From Cacajao melanocephalus (Eukaryota > Chordata > Mammalia > Primates > Pitheciidae), in contig CAUYLG010065968.1 of NCBI GenBank assembly GCA_963573385.1, positions 1 through 64,000 on the forward strand: a stretch of DNA of 64,000 nt, in the 5' to 3' direction. Below the pieces are notes generated by a model that saw only the letters and a list, made by a program, of their open reading frames with translations, did no database searches and had not been told where the DNA came from. Positions 10,791 to 23,582 of this stretch are shown here, one piece after another. A program made the translations under genes and the position numbers. Within the stretch, counting starts at the first letter, position 1; each line of letters opens with the position of its first letter.

Positions 10791-11554
10791 AATAAAAAGT
10801 TTCAAAATGCATTGGGAACATATTAGAAGGAGAGGTTATGTCTAACAGAAGAGTGTGAAAGTTACAAAAAGTACTAGTAAAATATAAACTAGTAAAAAGG
10901 ATTAATTAAAGATGCCTTGAGAATTTTCCAGCTATTAAAGCTTGAGCAAAAGTTGGGTGAACATTTCAAGAAAGACTAAGTTAAAGACACCTTGAAACTT
11001 ACTATGGAACTGCTTAGTGTAAAGCACTGATATCATTGGAGGGATGGACACATTTTGAAAGGCATAGAATGCAAATACAAACAAAATGGTTTCCGCATTG
11101 AGCAAAACTACATTAGGGTTCCCTGTAGAAAGGAGGGTTCTTTAGCATGTGGTGATAGCTAGACCTTGAGGGAAGAAAAGAGCGGATTTAATAAATACAG
11201 AGGGGATATGGTATATGCTGAAAAGTGAAACAGAGTCAACCAATTTTTGATAACGACAGTTTTCCAGTTTCTTGATTTGAGGCACTAAAGTTGGTCTTTG
11301 TGGAATGGAGAATGTGGAAATTATGAAAAATAAGGCTGTATATGTTTATAACAGATGTCTATGTCCTCAATTCCTCTTACTCATAAGATTTTAGATTCTG
11401 AGAACAATAGATTTCAGAGGTAGAAAGAATAAGTAATCCAATCTTCTCATTTTTAAAAATGAGATTGCATTGTTTAAAGGAACAGATGGTGAAAGGAATG
11501 GCACACTTGTAAAAGACAGCTAATAGTTTAGCTGAAATGCATAAAAAGATGTAT
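10791..11554. other. Unassigned sequence with a possible old repeat
   Basis: Mostly anonymous. Bases about 11395-11540 (CAATAGATTTCAGAGGTAGA then a CATTTTTAAAAATGAGATTG block) faintly resemble old mammalian SINE/LINE sequence with 'cattttacagatgagga', but I cannot assign a family. Confidence 0.4.
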
Positions 11555-11720
11555 CAAGCGTTAGCAGGTAGGCAAGGGCTAACTCATGCGGGGCCTTGAA
11601 TGATTTGTCATCTAGTTTGGTTTTTATCCTAGAAGGAATAAAGACCCCCGTACCAGGATGATGGCACATGCCTGGTCTATAAAAGGAGTGGCACAGAGTG
11701 ACACATGGTATTAGGCAAAG
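11555..11720 (-). mobile_element. L2 LINE fragment, reverse orientation
   Basis: The plus strand shows CTCATGCGGGGCCTTGAATG then TTTGGTTTTTATCCTAGAAG. This matches the reverse complement of the L2 segment that reads 'aggataaagtccaaactcc...acaaggccctccatgat'. The match is short and diverged. Confidence 0.45.
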
Positions 11721-12845
11721 TTCGTAGAATTACAAGTTGGTATCATTCCTCAATCTGCTAAAACCTAAGAGTTCTTAATTGACTATCTTAACCTGGTTGT
11801 GTAAGCTTCTCACACTCTCTAAGATACGAGGCAGAACTTGGAGTACTACAGTACATTCCCCATCTTCCAATATAATTAATCAACACCTTTATCTGTTGAC
11901 ATTGGAGTTTTCTTCTCTTTTATTAAAAAAAAATACAGTGTTAGATACCTGAAGCGTTTCTGACTGGCCTCTGGCCCACATTATCCTTTCAAGGCTGGTT
12001 TTGGAGACGTAGGTCCATAATGTTAATCAAAGGTCAAAGCAAGACCCCATGGACTGAAGCTTGACAAATGAAACATATGTTTGCACAAATGCTGCTGATT
12101 TTCTAAAATGTGCAGCTGAGGGAAGAAAGAAGTTAGAAGGTGTCAAATTATCTTCTTAACACATTCATTGTTTCAGCTTTGAATTTAGATGTTAATATGC
12201 TGACACTGAAGTGATCAGAAAAATTGCGGTTTTTGAGTGCACAGCATAATGTGAAAGATAACATCATGTATTTTAGGCTGAAAAGCAAGTCTAATTGGAG
12301 AAGAAAGTTTAGACTTAGATGCAGGTAGTTTTAAAAATCCTCAAAAATCTTCTTTGGTGCAATTATTTGTTGATATCTTTTGAAATCTAAATTGAACATG
12401 TCAGTGTTTGTAAAGCGCTGCTTTTGTGTGACTCAGTTTTACAATAAATAAAAGTTAGCTCATCTGCAAAACAATCAACAGAAATGAAGTGAATGCAGTT
12501 TAATAATTGAAGTCATTCATAGGAACTGAGAAGATTTATTCATGCAATACTTGCCAATATAGAAGCCACGCTGTGGTGCTTTTTACTCAGCAGCTGGCAG
12601 TGCATTCTAGAAGTTAGGATTCTTCTCCAAAAGTGTTATAGCCGTAAAAAATAAATGAAATAAAATAAAGTAAATCCGAGTAGTGAAAAAAGAATGGCAG
12701 ATCATTCATTCATTCATTTCTCTACTTGCTTCCTAGCAGTAAAGCCGTGATGCGTTATTACTTTGATAAGAAAGCCCATGTTGAAGAGATCAGTTTTGTT
12801 CAAATCTAGACATATTCTCAGTTGTTACTCTCTTTCTACTTCCCT
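11721..12845. other. Unassigned sequence
   Basis: About 1.1 kb with no recognised gene or repeat family apart from a short (CATT)4 run near 12703-12718 and AAATAAAATAAAG units near 12650-12672. Confidence 0.5.
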
Positions 12846-12878
12846 TTTTCCTTCCTTCCTTCCTTCCTTCCTTCCTTT
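12846..12878. repeat. (CCTT)n microsatellite
   Basis: About eight tandem TTCC units in a short pure run embedded in a C/T-rich segment. Likely length-variable. Confidence 0.9.
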
Positions 12879-12987
12879 TATCTTTCTTTCAGTAAGCATA
12901 TACTGAAAACCAACTAATCCTAAACAAGGTGTGGGCATACGTGAGTAAAAAAAGAGTCAAGTTCCCTGCACTACAGATTAATAACAC

Positions 12988-13188
12988 AGGGGTTAGTAAC
13001 CTTTTCCATAAAGGACCAAGAAATAAGAATAAATATTTTAGATATTGAAGGCCATAAGGTCTGTGTCACAACTACTCAATTCCTGTAGTGTAAAAGCAAC
13101 CATAGCCAACAAGCAAATGGATGTGCCTGTGTCCAAGTGAAACTGTATTCACAGAAGCCAACAGCAGGTTGGCAAACATATCTTATAT
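12988..13188. mobile_element. hAT-type non-autonomous DNA transposon relic
   Basis: Follows the order of a common mammalian hAT-Charlie element over about 200 bases: CAGGGGTTAGTAACCTTTTC, TAAAGGACCAAG, AAATATTTTAGATATTG, GGCCATAAGGTCTGTGTCAC, AACTACTCAATTCC, AAAGCAACCATAGCC and GGTTGGCAAACATA. The left edge keeps a CAGGGGT terminal motif. I do not assign a subfamily. The 71-codon frame at 13121-13336 overlaps it and is not a gene. Confidence 0.75.
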
Positions 13189-15271
13189 TCCAATGCACAC
13201 AAAAATAATGGGGAAGATGGCGAGGTGTGCAAACGGCTCTGGGACTATATTCCCAGCTCCGTCCCTTTTTAGCTGCCTTGCTACGGATTCAGTTACGTCA
13301 TTTATAAATGTTGTTATTGTTTTTTTGTTTGCCTGATTTGGCTTATTCTGAGGATCACACTACAAAACAATGTATTTAATTTTAAAAGTATTTATTTTTT
13401 TAAGCTTATCAGAATCATATGCACTATCACATCAAATCTTTTGGGATGAGTTCTATTCCTTGTGTACAGCTCTAGAGAGCTGTAGGAAGATCAATCAAAA
13501 GACAGAGATGACCTTTCTATACCTTATGTCTCTCAATGTGCACTGTTTTACAGAGCATATACATTAGTACTTAATTTATTTTCCCATTTTCAAAACAGAG
13601 AAAATGACACACGGGATCTCTAAAATGACTAGTTCAACACTAGGGATTTATAGTGACGGAATCAAAGTAAAAATATGTGTTTTCTTATCACCTGTGCCAT
13701 TATTAGAACATAATTTCTTTTAAAATTAAAAATAAGTAAACACAGTCCCCTAAAATTATAATATGCACACAGAAAATGTCTATTGTGTGAAGTGAGGATA
13801 ATTTTACCATAGCTAGAACTGTTTCTCCAATTTGTCAAGTGAGTAGTTTTACTGACCAAGAAAGATTCTTAAGATTGTTAATAAGATAATAAAATGTAAG
13901 AAAGACATCCTTTCAGTAAAAATAGCTTTGCTCCTTCACAGCTTACTCTAAACAAAATATTTGGAGATTTTAGCTAAAATTATACCCCATGCCCTTTTAT
14001 CAAAATATCCTGTTTTCTTTAAGATGTGACATTACAGCTTATCGTTGTTGTTGTTTGAATGGAATTTGTAGTGTGAACTAATAGTCTCTTGTGCAAGCTG
14101 CTTTGAAAACCACATTAAACTTGAGGCCATTGTACATTCATCTTGGCTTCTCAGACATACCTTCTGGGCCATAATTTAGCCTTCATTCTATATAACTGAT
14201 GCTTAAAAGAGCTTTCAGATAGTCACATTTTATTTCTTGAAGATTTTAGTAAGATTGAGTTATCATGTGTACATGCTGGTGAAAGGCACTTGCTCATACT
14301 CTGCTTATTGATGTTTATTCATAAAATGTCTTTTGGCATCACCTCCCAACCCCATGATGCTGTGGACCAAATGCAGACTCTGAACACAGAGAGTGTGATC
14401 ATGAAGGAGATATTAGGAACAGAAGTTCTGTACCCTCAAGAAGAAATGCACAAATTTTAAATTTCAATATTATAAACTTCTAAAGCTGGCATTTAAGTCC
14501 CTCTACAGTAATTTCCCAAATGACATTATTCAGCCTTGTCTTCCTCTAATTCTCTTGTGAAAAGTATTTATTCCAGAAAAACTGGAGAGCAGCTTCCATG
14601 AAGGACAGCGCTTCTTAATGTCTGCTTTTCTAATGCAGTGCTTTTAAAAAAATAAATTTTGACTTTAGATAGAAAAGTTTAGGGATGCCATGCCCCAATG
14701 CCCCAGAGACATCTATATTTACGTACATCCAAGAGCCTGAAACTGTAAAAGGTTCTGATTCAAGAAGACCTATGAATAAGAGATTCTTTAAATAGAAGAA
14801 ATGAATGGAAATCCCCTGTTATTTCATATACTTCCGAATATAAGGTCATGAATAAGCTACTTCATATATAGTAAATACCTTAGCTGAGGCGTTATGAACA
14901 GGGCTGGGTTGGGCTTTTCTGTGCACCCTCTATGAATCTGTAATTAGATGATCTGGAATCATGGCATGGGTTAGCCATCTAAGATTGAGCTGATTTCTTC
15001 CAACTATCTCCTCTCAGGAAGAATTGAAAAGAGCTTTGAAATATCAGGTTGAACCTGATTATTTAAGTTTGGCCTCCTACCATGTGTCTGTATGCCATTG
15101 AGGAATCAGCAGTGATGTCCTAAGTCTCATTTGCCATCCACGAAGAGTGGAGAAGATGATAAAATAAGGCAGATACTACAAATAATATTTATCTTTGAAA
15201 GGCATAAAAAATAGTTTAAAACTCTGGTCCTATAAAATCAGATCGTGCATCTCCTGAGAATCAAAGGCCCA
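13189..15271. other. Unassigned sequence
   Basis: About 2.1 kb with no repeat family or gene I can recognise. Open frames of 65 codons (13370-13567 plus, 13662-13859 minus) lack domains. A segment near 14580-14630 (AGCTTCCATGAAGGACAG) faintly recalls L2 but is too short to call. Confidence 0.5.
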
Positions 15272-15629
15272 CCCCCTCATACGATTTGGCTGTGTTCCCA
15301 CACAAAATCTCATCTTGAATTGTAGCTCCCACAATTCCCACATGGCATGGGAGGGACCCAGTGGGAGGTAACTGAATCATGGGACATCCTGGTGATAGTG
15401 AATCCAGCTCATGAGATCTGATCATTTTATAAGGAAGAGTTCCTTTGCACAAGTTGTTTCTTCCCTACCAGCATGTAAGATGTGACTTGCTCCTCCTTGC
15501 CTACTGCCATGATTGTGAGGCCTCCCCAGCCATGTGGAACTGTGAGTCCATTAAACCTCCTTGCTTTATATATTACCCAGTCTTGGGTATGTCTTTATCA
15601 GCAGTGTGAAAACAAACCAATCCACCCCC
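15272..15629 (+). mobile_element. Solo THE1/MST (ERVL-MaLR) LTR with 5-bp target duplication
   Basis: The LTR itself is 15277-15624. It matches the THE1/MST consensus throughout: a GATTTGGCTGTGTTCCCACA start, TCTCATCTTGAATTGTAGCT, GGGAGGGACCCAGTGGGAGG, TTTTATAAGGAAGAGTTCC (the TATA-box region), GATTGTGAGGCCTCCCCAGC, ATTAAACCTCC (the usual LTR poly(A) region, 15550-15555) and GGGTATGTCTTTATCAGCAG. It is bounded by CCCCC at 15272-15276 and 15625-15629, the 5-bp duplication expected for this family. There is no internal region, so it formed by LTR-LTR recombination. Confidence 0.95.
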
Positions 15630-16789
15630 TCTGCCTCATAACTTTGAATCATTTAAGTAAAAAAAAAAAAAATGGCATATGGCTTATCTTAGTTGACTGA
15701 ATTTTATTGTAAGAATATACTGGCATATTGGTTGGTATAAGAGCTATTCTCATCAACCCTAAACATTTTAGAGTTAGTGCTCTCAAACTTACATGATTGT
15801 AAAAAATCTTAGGGAGACTATAGATTGTTCAGATCAATAACCTGAGTTCATGAATCTTATTTTTTATTTATTCAAGTGTTTAAACTTCCATAACAAGATT
15901 ATTTCTTTGGGTCAGTTTAACCAATATTTGGTGACCAAACAAGCAGAATTTGCCAAAAGCTCTTTCAGGGGAGATTAGACTTCTTCAGGATAAGATTCTA
16001 TATTTGATTCTCATAGATAATTCAGGAAATCAGTAATAGTCATATTTGACATATCTAGTTCAAGTCTTATATATATATATACACAGAGGCAATCAAGTGT
16101 GGAAACACAAACAAATGAATAATGAATAGCATATTTATTGATATTGCATTACAATAACTGGTAACATAATTCTATGTATGTTTCTAAACTTTGTGATCTC
16201 TCTGTACATATTATAAAGAAACTCTTAAGTCTACTTTTTACTAAAAGTGGCAAATGTCATTGGAAGGGATTTTAAAATTTTATTGTCTATCCAGTAGATT
16301 CTAATGTACACTTCCTTATGCTACAGAATATCAGACACAAAAAAGATGTATCATATATCCCTGACTTTTTGCCCTACTGTAAGTATTCCTCTTGCCTTTC
16401 AGGCTATTCCTTTACATCTTTCTGTTAAATCCATATTTCTGGCTAAAGAATATTTAGTCTGGGTATCAAAGCCCAAAACACTGCACTAACAAAAAGACTT
16501 TGAAGATAACCAGTTTAATACTATTTAGGGGTTTTGTCTTTCACCCTCAAGTAGATAGACTCTTTTGTCTAGGGGCTAAAAGTCTTTGAGTGGTTAGGTG
16601 TTTTCTCCAATAACCTAAAGAGACTTAAGTGATCATGCATAATTATGGCTCTATCTTTCTGAACACAATTATGATCCTTACCTACTTGGTCACCAAATGG
16701 GCTTTTGAAAATAGGGGATGGCTGTCTCCCATAGGAGGCCCTGGGCATTCTTACCTAATTGGGTCATCTGAGAACCCATCTAAATGTAT
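15630..16789. other. Unassigned sequence
   Basis: About 1.2 kb with a 14-base A run near 15659 and a TATATATATATA run near 16069. The last ~100 bases may already belong to the L1 5'UTR that follows. No gene is recognised. Confidence 0.45.
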
Positions 16790-17564
16790 GCCAATACATA
16801 AATAAATATTATAGCCAGGGATTTAAAACAAAGAGCTCTTCCTAGGTCTTCACTCTTTACCCTCAAAGTTGTATCTATTCCTGGCTGCTGCTGTTGCCAC
16901 TGCCCAGCCAGAGAGGGAGAGGGGAGAGTATGCATCTTTGTGTGCACCAGTGGTGGGTTCTGCTTCAGCAGGACGCCATGGGCCCCACAGCTGTCAGCTC
17001 CCTCTGCTCCCATTGAGGGGTGTTACCTTGCCTGGCCAGAGGCCCATAGTATAGCCACCCTACCCCACCTTAACATTTTGAGTGTAGACCAGCCTTCCAA
17101 AGCCTGTGTTCTCCCCCTGAGGCTTCCAGCTTTGTCACTATACCTCCTCTGCACTGCCAACTACACTGCAGGGCCAGGGAGGGAGCAGGAAGACCAGGCA
17201 CCTTCATGTGCCTCAGTGAAGGATACCACCACTGCTCCTGTGGATGGGAGGTGCAAGCAGGCAATACTTTGCAGCTGCCTGCCTCCACTGCTGCTGATGG
17301 GGGCCTTTCTTTGCCAGTAACAAACCTGCAGTACAGCCACCCTGTCCTATCTGATTATTTCAGTTGTGGCCCTGAGCTCTCCTGAAGGCCCAATCCACAG
17401 AGGCCTGGGATCTGCCCTGTGGCTGCTGCTACCTGAGCATTCTGTTACTGCCTAAGCATTCTGCTTGTCCTCATCTGAGTGACCTGGGGATCAGCCCTTC
17501 CCACGCCATCACCCTCCCTGAGGACCTGTGGACAAGTACACTGGTAAGTTCCAGGTCCAATCCC
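16790..17564 (+). mobile_element. L1M-type 5'UTR (GC-rich)
   Basis: A sharply GC-richer block in AT-rich surroundings, with repeated CTGCTGCTGTTGCCACTGCC and CCACTGCTGCTG-type runs typical of old L1 5'UTRs. It leads directly into recognisable L1 coding sequence at about 17565 in the same orientation. Open frames of 61-126 codons here (for example 16940-17320) are non-coding UTR frames. Assignment rests on composition, style and position. Confidence 0.55.
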
Positions 17565-19895
17565 TCTATGACTCATGAACTACCATGGAATAAAATTAGA
17601 AATCAATACCAAGAGGAGCTCCCAAAATGATACTACTATACGGAAACTAAGCAACTTGCTCGTCAACAACCTTTAGGTAAATGATAAAATTAAGGCAGAA
17701 ATTAAAAAAAAAATTGAAACAAGTATAGCAATATGACATACCAGGACTTCTGGAATATAGCAAAAACAGCCCTAAGAGGAAGATCCATGTTATTAAATGC
17801 CTGCATCAAAAAGAAAGAAATATCTCCATTCATCAACCTGACATCATACCTCAGGAAACTAGAAAAACAAGAGCAAAGCAAACCCAAAGCTAGCAGAAGA
17901 CCTGAAATAACAAAAATCAAAACATAACTAAATGAGATTGAAGCAAAAAAAAAAAGATTAAAAATAACGAAAAGTTAGTTGTTTCAAAACATAAAATTGA
18001 TAGACTGTTAGCTACATTAACTAAAGAAAAGAGGAAATATTCAAATAAGCACAATAAAAAAAGAAAAAGGTGACATTATAACTGCTACCACAGAAATTCC
18101 AAAGGTCATCAACAACTAACATGAGCATCTCTATGCACACATAAATTAAAAGAAATGGATACATATTTGGAAACATACGACTTTCCAGGATTGAAACAGG
18201 AAGAAATAGAAACCATGAACAGACCAATATCAAGGAATGAAATTGAAGCAGTAATAAAAAAAAAAACCTCAAACCAAAAAGCACCCAAGACCAGATAGAC
18301 TGACAGTTGCATTTTACTAGACATACAAAGAAGAGCTTCCATCACTTCTAAAGAATTCCTAAAATTCATATGGAATAATAAAGAAAAAGCCTGAATAGGC
18401 AAAGCAGCCCTAAATAAAAAGAATAAAGCTGAAGGTATCACATTACCTGAATTTTAATTATACTACAAGGCTAAAGTAGCTAAAACAGCATGATACTGGT
18501 ATAAATATCAACACATAGATAAATGAAACAGAACAGAGGACCCAGATATAAAGCCACATACCTACAACCACCTGAACTTTGACAAAGTCATCAAAAATGT
18601 ACAATGGAAAAAGGACATCCTATTTAATAAATAGTGCTGAGAAAATTGGATAGCCATATGCAGAAGAATGAAACTGGACCCCTACCTCTCACCACAGACA
18701 AAAGTTAATCCAAGATGGATTCAAGACTTAAATGTAAGGCCTGAAACCATAAAAGTCCTGGCAGAAAGCCTAAAACAAACACTTCTGGAAATTGGCCTAG
18801 ACAAAGAATTTATAATTAAGATCTAAAAAGTAAATGCAACCAAAACATGTATAGACAAGTGGGACTTAATTTAACTAAAAAGCTTCTACACAGCAAAAGA
18901 AATAATCAACAGAGTAAACAGATCACCTACAGAATGAGAGAAAAATATTAGCAAACTGCGTATCTGACAAAGAACTAATATCCAGAATCTATAGGGAACT
19001 TGAACAACTAACCAAGAAAAAAAAATAACCCAAATTAAAAAGGCAGCAAAAAGGAAGAACAGATATTTCTCAAAAGAAGACAGACAAGCAGCCAATAAAT
19101 ACATGAAAAAATGCTCAAGATCACTGATTATCAGATAAATGCAAATTAAAACCACAGTGATGAAACCAGCAACCACTAGTCAGATGGCTATTATTTGAAA
19201 GTTTAAAAACAACAGCTGTTAGCCAGGTTGTGGAGAAAAGAGAACACTTAATACACTATCAGTGGGCATGTAAATTAGTACAACCTCTATAAAGAACAGT
19301 ATGGAGGTTTCTCAAAAAAATAAATAAATAAAAAGAACTACTGTTTGACTCCACAACTCATTATTAGTATCTCCCAAAAGGAAAAAGAATTTTTCTATCA
19401 AAAAGATATGTCCTCTCATATGTTTATTGTAGCACTATTCACAATACCAAAGTCATGGAATCAATCTTAGTGTCCACTAAAGGATGATTGAATAAAGAAA
19501 ATATGGTATATACACAACATTAAATACTATACAGCCAAAGGAAAGAATGAAATCATGTATTTTACAGCAACATGGATGGAACTGGAGGCCATTATCCTAT
19601 GTGAAATAACTCAAAAGCAGAAAATCATATACTGCATGTTCTCACTTACATGTGGGAGCTAAACAATGAATATCATGGACATACAGAGGGAAATAATAAA
19701 CACTGGGGACTCCAAAACTGGGGAGGATGGGAAGGAGGTGAAAGTTAAAGAACTACCTATTGGGTACCATGTTTACTATTCAGGTGGTTGGTACACTAGA
19801 AGTCAACCTTACCACTGCACAACATATCCAGGTAACAATCTTGCAAAAGTTCCTATTGAATCTATAAAAAAAGAAAATATTATAAAATGAAAACA
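17565..19895 (+). mobile_element. L1 LINE with large internal deletions, ORF2 scraps plus 3'UTR
   Basis: Starts in the late endonuclease part of ORF2 (TGGAATAAAATTAGAAATCA). It passes through the linker between endonuclease and reverse transcriptase to about 18300, then jumps to the post-RT region near 18340 (TTCATATGGAATAATAAAGA), so most of the RT domain is missing. It then runs to the C-terminal region and 3'UTR (GGGAGCTAAACAATGAATAT, GGTGGTTGGTACACTAGAAG) with an A-rich end. ORF1 is absent. Many stops and frameshifts make it inactive. The age looks like L1MA/L1PB. Confidence 0.92.
17733..17927 (+). pseudogene. L1 ORF2 linker fragment
   Basis: A 64-codon open piece of L1 ORF2 from the region between the endonuclease and reverse transcriptase domains. 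It shows the TYQDFWNIAKTALRG and LEKQEQSKPKASRRPEITKI stretches characteristic of L1. It is a broken remnant, not a gene. Confidence 0.9.
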
Positions 19896-20836
<941 letters not shown>

Positions 20837-21729
20837 TATGTAAAGTGCAATGGAATAAAAGAGAGCTACTTATTTTCTCTGAGTTCAGGATTTTGCTTTT
20901 TTTTTCTTAGGCATTACTATCTTACCTGTATACACACCCCTGGCAAGACAGTAGGTCCTAAGCTATGTCACAAGGTAGAGTAAAGATGAAATTGGCTTAG
21001 GAGAGCTGGCTTTTGCAGATGGGAAAATCTCAGAAGATTATATTATTTTCAGAGAAGCATTTATGATCAATCTCTAACTGAAAAGCTAGCAAAATTTGTC
21101 ATTCTTGAATAATAATTTCATCTTTTGAAATATCTTCATCTGTAAATTCTACATTTCCTTATGCCCCGATCAGAGCATAGTGTGAAGTAAATCTTTTAAA
21201 CAAATTAACTGTGGTAAATTATATTAAATCACATATTGTGGAATGGTGTACCTGGCCCTGAGAAGTTCCTTGGATATATGCTGGATGGTGGATGGTAATA
21301 TATAACTCAGTCTCATCTTGGAATTCCTTTGGCATATTCTGCTAATATCTGAAATCTCAATAATATTATATAATTTCTACTATATTGTCTAGACTTCCTT
21401 GCTGTTTTGGTTCAGGATCTTCTTACACAGGTACTATAAGTGTTGCTATGTCATTTATGTCATCCTTTAGATTTGGTCATGGAAAAATCATATCAAGTTT
21501 TTTGTTTGTTTTATTTTGTCATCACTCTGCTTACTTCCCCAAAAAGCCTTTTAGCAAACCACAGTCTTTCAACTTGGTGTCCACTATGTAGGAATCGAGG
21601 GAGGATCAAGAAACTTAGGTTAATTCTCCAACTCTCTGACTGATTCCACAGTTCTGTTCTTTTACGTATCCTAGGCTGCCCCACTTAGTCAGTCCCCTGG
21701 CAGAGCAATATCCTCCAAATTACCAAAAG
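20837..21729. other. Unassigned sequence
   Basis: About 900 bases with no recognised repeat or gene. Two overlapping frames (21385-21591, 21440-21643) have no domain. Confidence 0.5.
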
Positions 21730-22532
21730 GAAGGTGGATCAAGAGATCTCTGGGTTCCACTTCCAGCATGACAGCATGAGGAGCTCTACTGAGGAACTTC
21801 ACTGTGGAACTATTATTAAAACAACAAAATTATTAAATTATTGAAAACCACAAGAACAAAAACCATAAAGTTAAAAACCAAGCACTTAAAATTCCAGTAA
21901 ATGTCCCTAAGGGTATATTGAAAATAAATATTTATCTAGGAAAGAATAGTAAAACTGAGACATACGAAGTCTCTGGTAGTTGAAATAAAACATTTATTTT
22001 TCCTCTTTCTGCAGTTCAGTGAGAAATAACCACCACCCCATAATGATACAGGCGTGAATACAGGGCTCCCTCTCCACCAGCTGGCAGTCAAAATGCTATC
22101 TTCCTTGGAGAGGCAGGTTTATCTCTGTGTCCAGCTATTAGTTGCTGAGACAAACTTCTGGGCAAGTTCAGCCAAGAAGTGGGGATTTTCTTCATTTGGC
22201 TAATTCTCAATCATGGGATTAAGGTTCTGTTTTGAGCAGAGCATGACAGAATATCAGGGCCCTCATTACCCTTAGCCAGGCTCACGGGGTAGCCCAGAGA
22301 AGCCAGCAGAAGAGATCAAGGGCTATCAGATGTGTGCCAAATACCAATTTCTCAGCTCCTAAATTGGGGGTGTCATTCACAAAAAAGTACATCATTGAAC
22401 TAGTGTCCTTGCCCTCAGCGCCAGGGCTGCGAAGAGAAACAGGATATAAAATAGAGTTCCAAATCTCTCCACAAATGACCTAACTTCATTTACAACAAAA
22501 TGTGGAAAAGTTCAAGTTGTAAAAGGCATTTG
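21730..22532 (+). mobile_element. Ancient L1M, first segment (5'UTR)
   Basis: Begins near GGTGGATCAAGAGATCTCTG, with CATGACAGCATGAGGAGCTC, GGAACTATTATTAAAACAAC and a GC-richer part with GCCAGGCTCACGGGGTAGCC, consistent with an old L1M 5'UTR. The assignment is supported by collinearity: the sequence continues beyond the LTR at 22538-22986 into clear L1M 5'UTR/ORF1 sequence on the same strand. Confidence 0.55.
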
Positions 22533-22991
22533 GTAGGTGTGATGGTTAGTATAAAAGTGTTAACATGATTGGATTGAAGGATGCAAGGCTGCCAGCAAAG
22601 CTAGAAAAAGCAGACAGAAGGAGGTGGACTAAGCTGGCTTGCTGAGTCTTCTGGTTTTCATCTTTCTCCCATATTGAATGATTCCTGTCCTTGAACATCA
22701 CACTTAAGGTTCTTCCACCCTTGGACTTGAACTCACACCAGTGGTTTGCCAAGGGATCTCAGGCCTTCAACCATAGTCTGAAGGCTGTGCTGTCGGCTTC
22801 TCTACTCTTTTTGCTTTGGGACCTGGACTGAGCCACTATTGGCTTCCTTGCTCCTCAGATTAGAGATGGCTTGTTATAGTATTTCACCTTGTGATGATGT
22901 GAATCAATTCTCCTTAATATAAACTCCTTTTCATATATACGTATATCCTATTAGTTCTGTCCCTCTGGAGAACCCTGACTAATACAGTAGG
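22533..22991 (+). mobile_element. Solo MLT2-type (ERVL) LTR with GTAGG target duplication
   Basis: The LTR is 22538-22986 (449 bp), from TGTGATGGTTAGTATAAAAG to GAGAACCCTGACTAATACA. Inside are ATCTTTCTCCCATATTGAAT, CACACCAGTGGTTTGCCAAG, CTCAGGCCTTCAACCATAGT, TGCTGTCGGCTTCTC and TATCCTATTAGTTCTGTCCC, as in ERVL LTRs of the MLT2 group. The exact 5-bp duplication GTAGG lies at 22533-22537 and 22987-22991. No internal region remains. It interrupts the older L1M. The subfamily is from memory. Confidence 0.88.
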
Positions 22992-23582
22992 TGACTGATA
23001 GATTCATTGGCAATACAGGCTAAACTGTAGTTAACAAATAGAAATCGTGCAGACATAGTCAGAAAGAGCCCCTCTGGGGCCAGAAGAGATATCAAAACTA
23101 ACCTCAAGGAACCAACCCTTCAAAGGAACCCAAATTTGATTTGATAAATTGATGAGGTAATTTTTGCCTCAGAACATCTTTTAAAACAATAGAACAATCA
23201 GCCAGGAATAAATGGAGTGGAAAAGCTAGTTTCAGTCAGGAAAGGAGACAGTCAAAAAAAAGAAAATCCCTTCCAAATCCATTGGCATTCCAGGGTGAAT
23301 ATGAGTATATCCAAAGCTGTGTACTTAAGGAAAGACATCATAGACTTTATTCTGAAAGGCAGAATTAGATTACTCTGAAATAATCTTGCCAGTCACTAAA
23401 CAAGTAAACAATCAAATAACAATAACAAGCCCCAGAGGGAAATATTTGAGCCAAGAATTGCTGCAATCTATTATCTAAAATTTTTAGTTTTTGACAAAAA
23501 CAATAAAAATACTTAAGAAGAAACAAGAAAACACGACCCATACATTTGAACTAAAAACCAGGCAATAGAAACTTCCTGTAAT
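22992..23582 (+). mobile_element. Ancient L1M, second segment (5'UTR to ORF1 start)
   Basis: Contains AAGAATTGCTGCAATCTATT then ATCTAAAATTTTTAGTTTTT, AACACGACCCATACATTTGA and GGCAATAGAAACTTCCTG, an order known from old L1M elements just upstream of ORF1. The last 14 bases (23569-23582) are the left copy of the target duplication of the inserted full-length L1. Reading resumes in phase at 31047. Confidence 0.75.

Noticed and set aside
16940..17320. 126-codon plus-strand frame, the longest in the window
   Set aside because: It lies in a GC-rich L1 5'UTR-like block where stops are rare. Overlapping frames exist on both strands and no domain is recognisable.
18021..18441. Overlapping 87- and 110-codon minus-strand hydrophobic frames
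   Set aside because: Both are antisense shadows of L1 ORF2.
22538..22986. Complete endogenous retrovirus
   Set aside because: Only one LTR with its own 5-bp duplication; no gag, pol or env sequence is adjacent.
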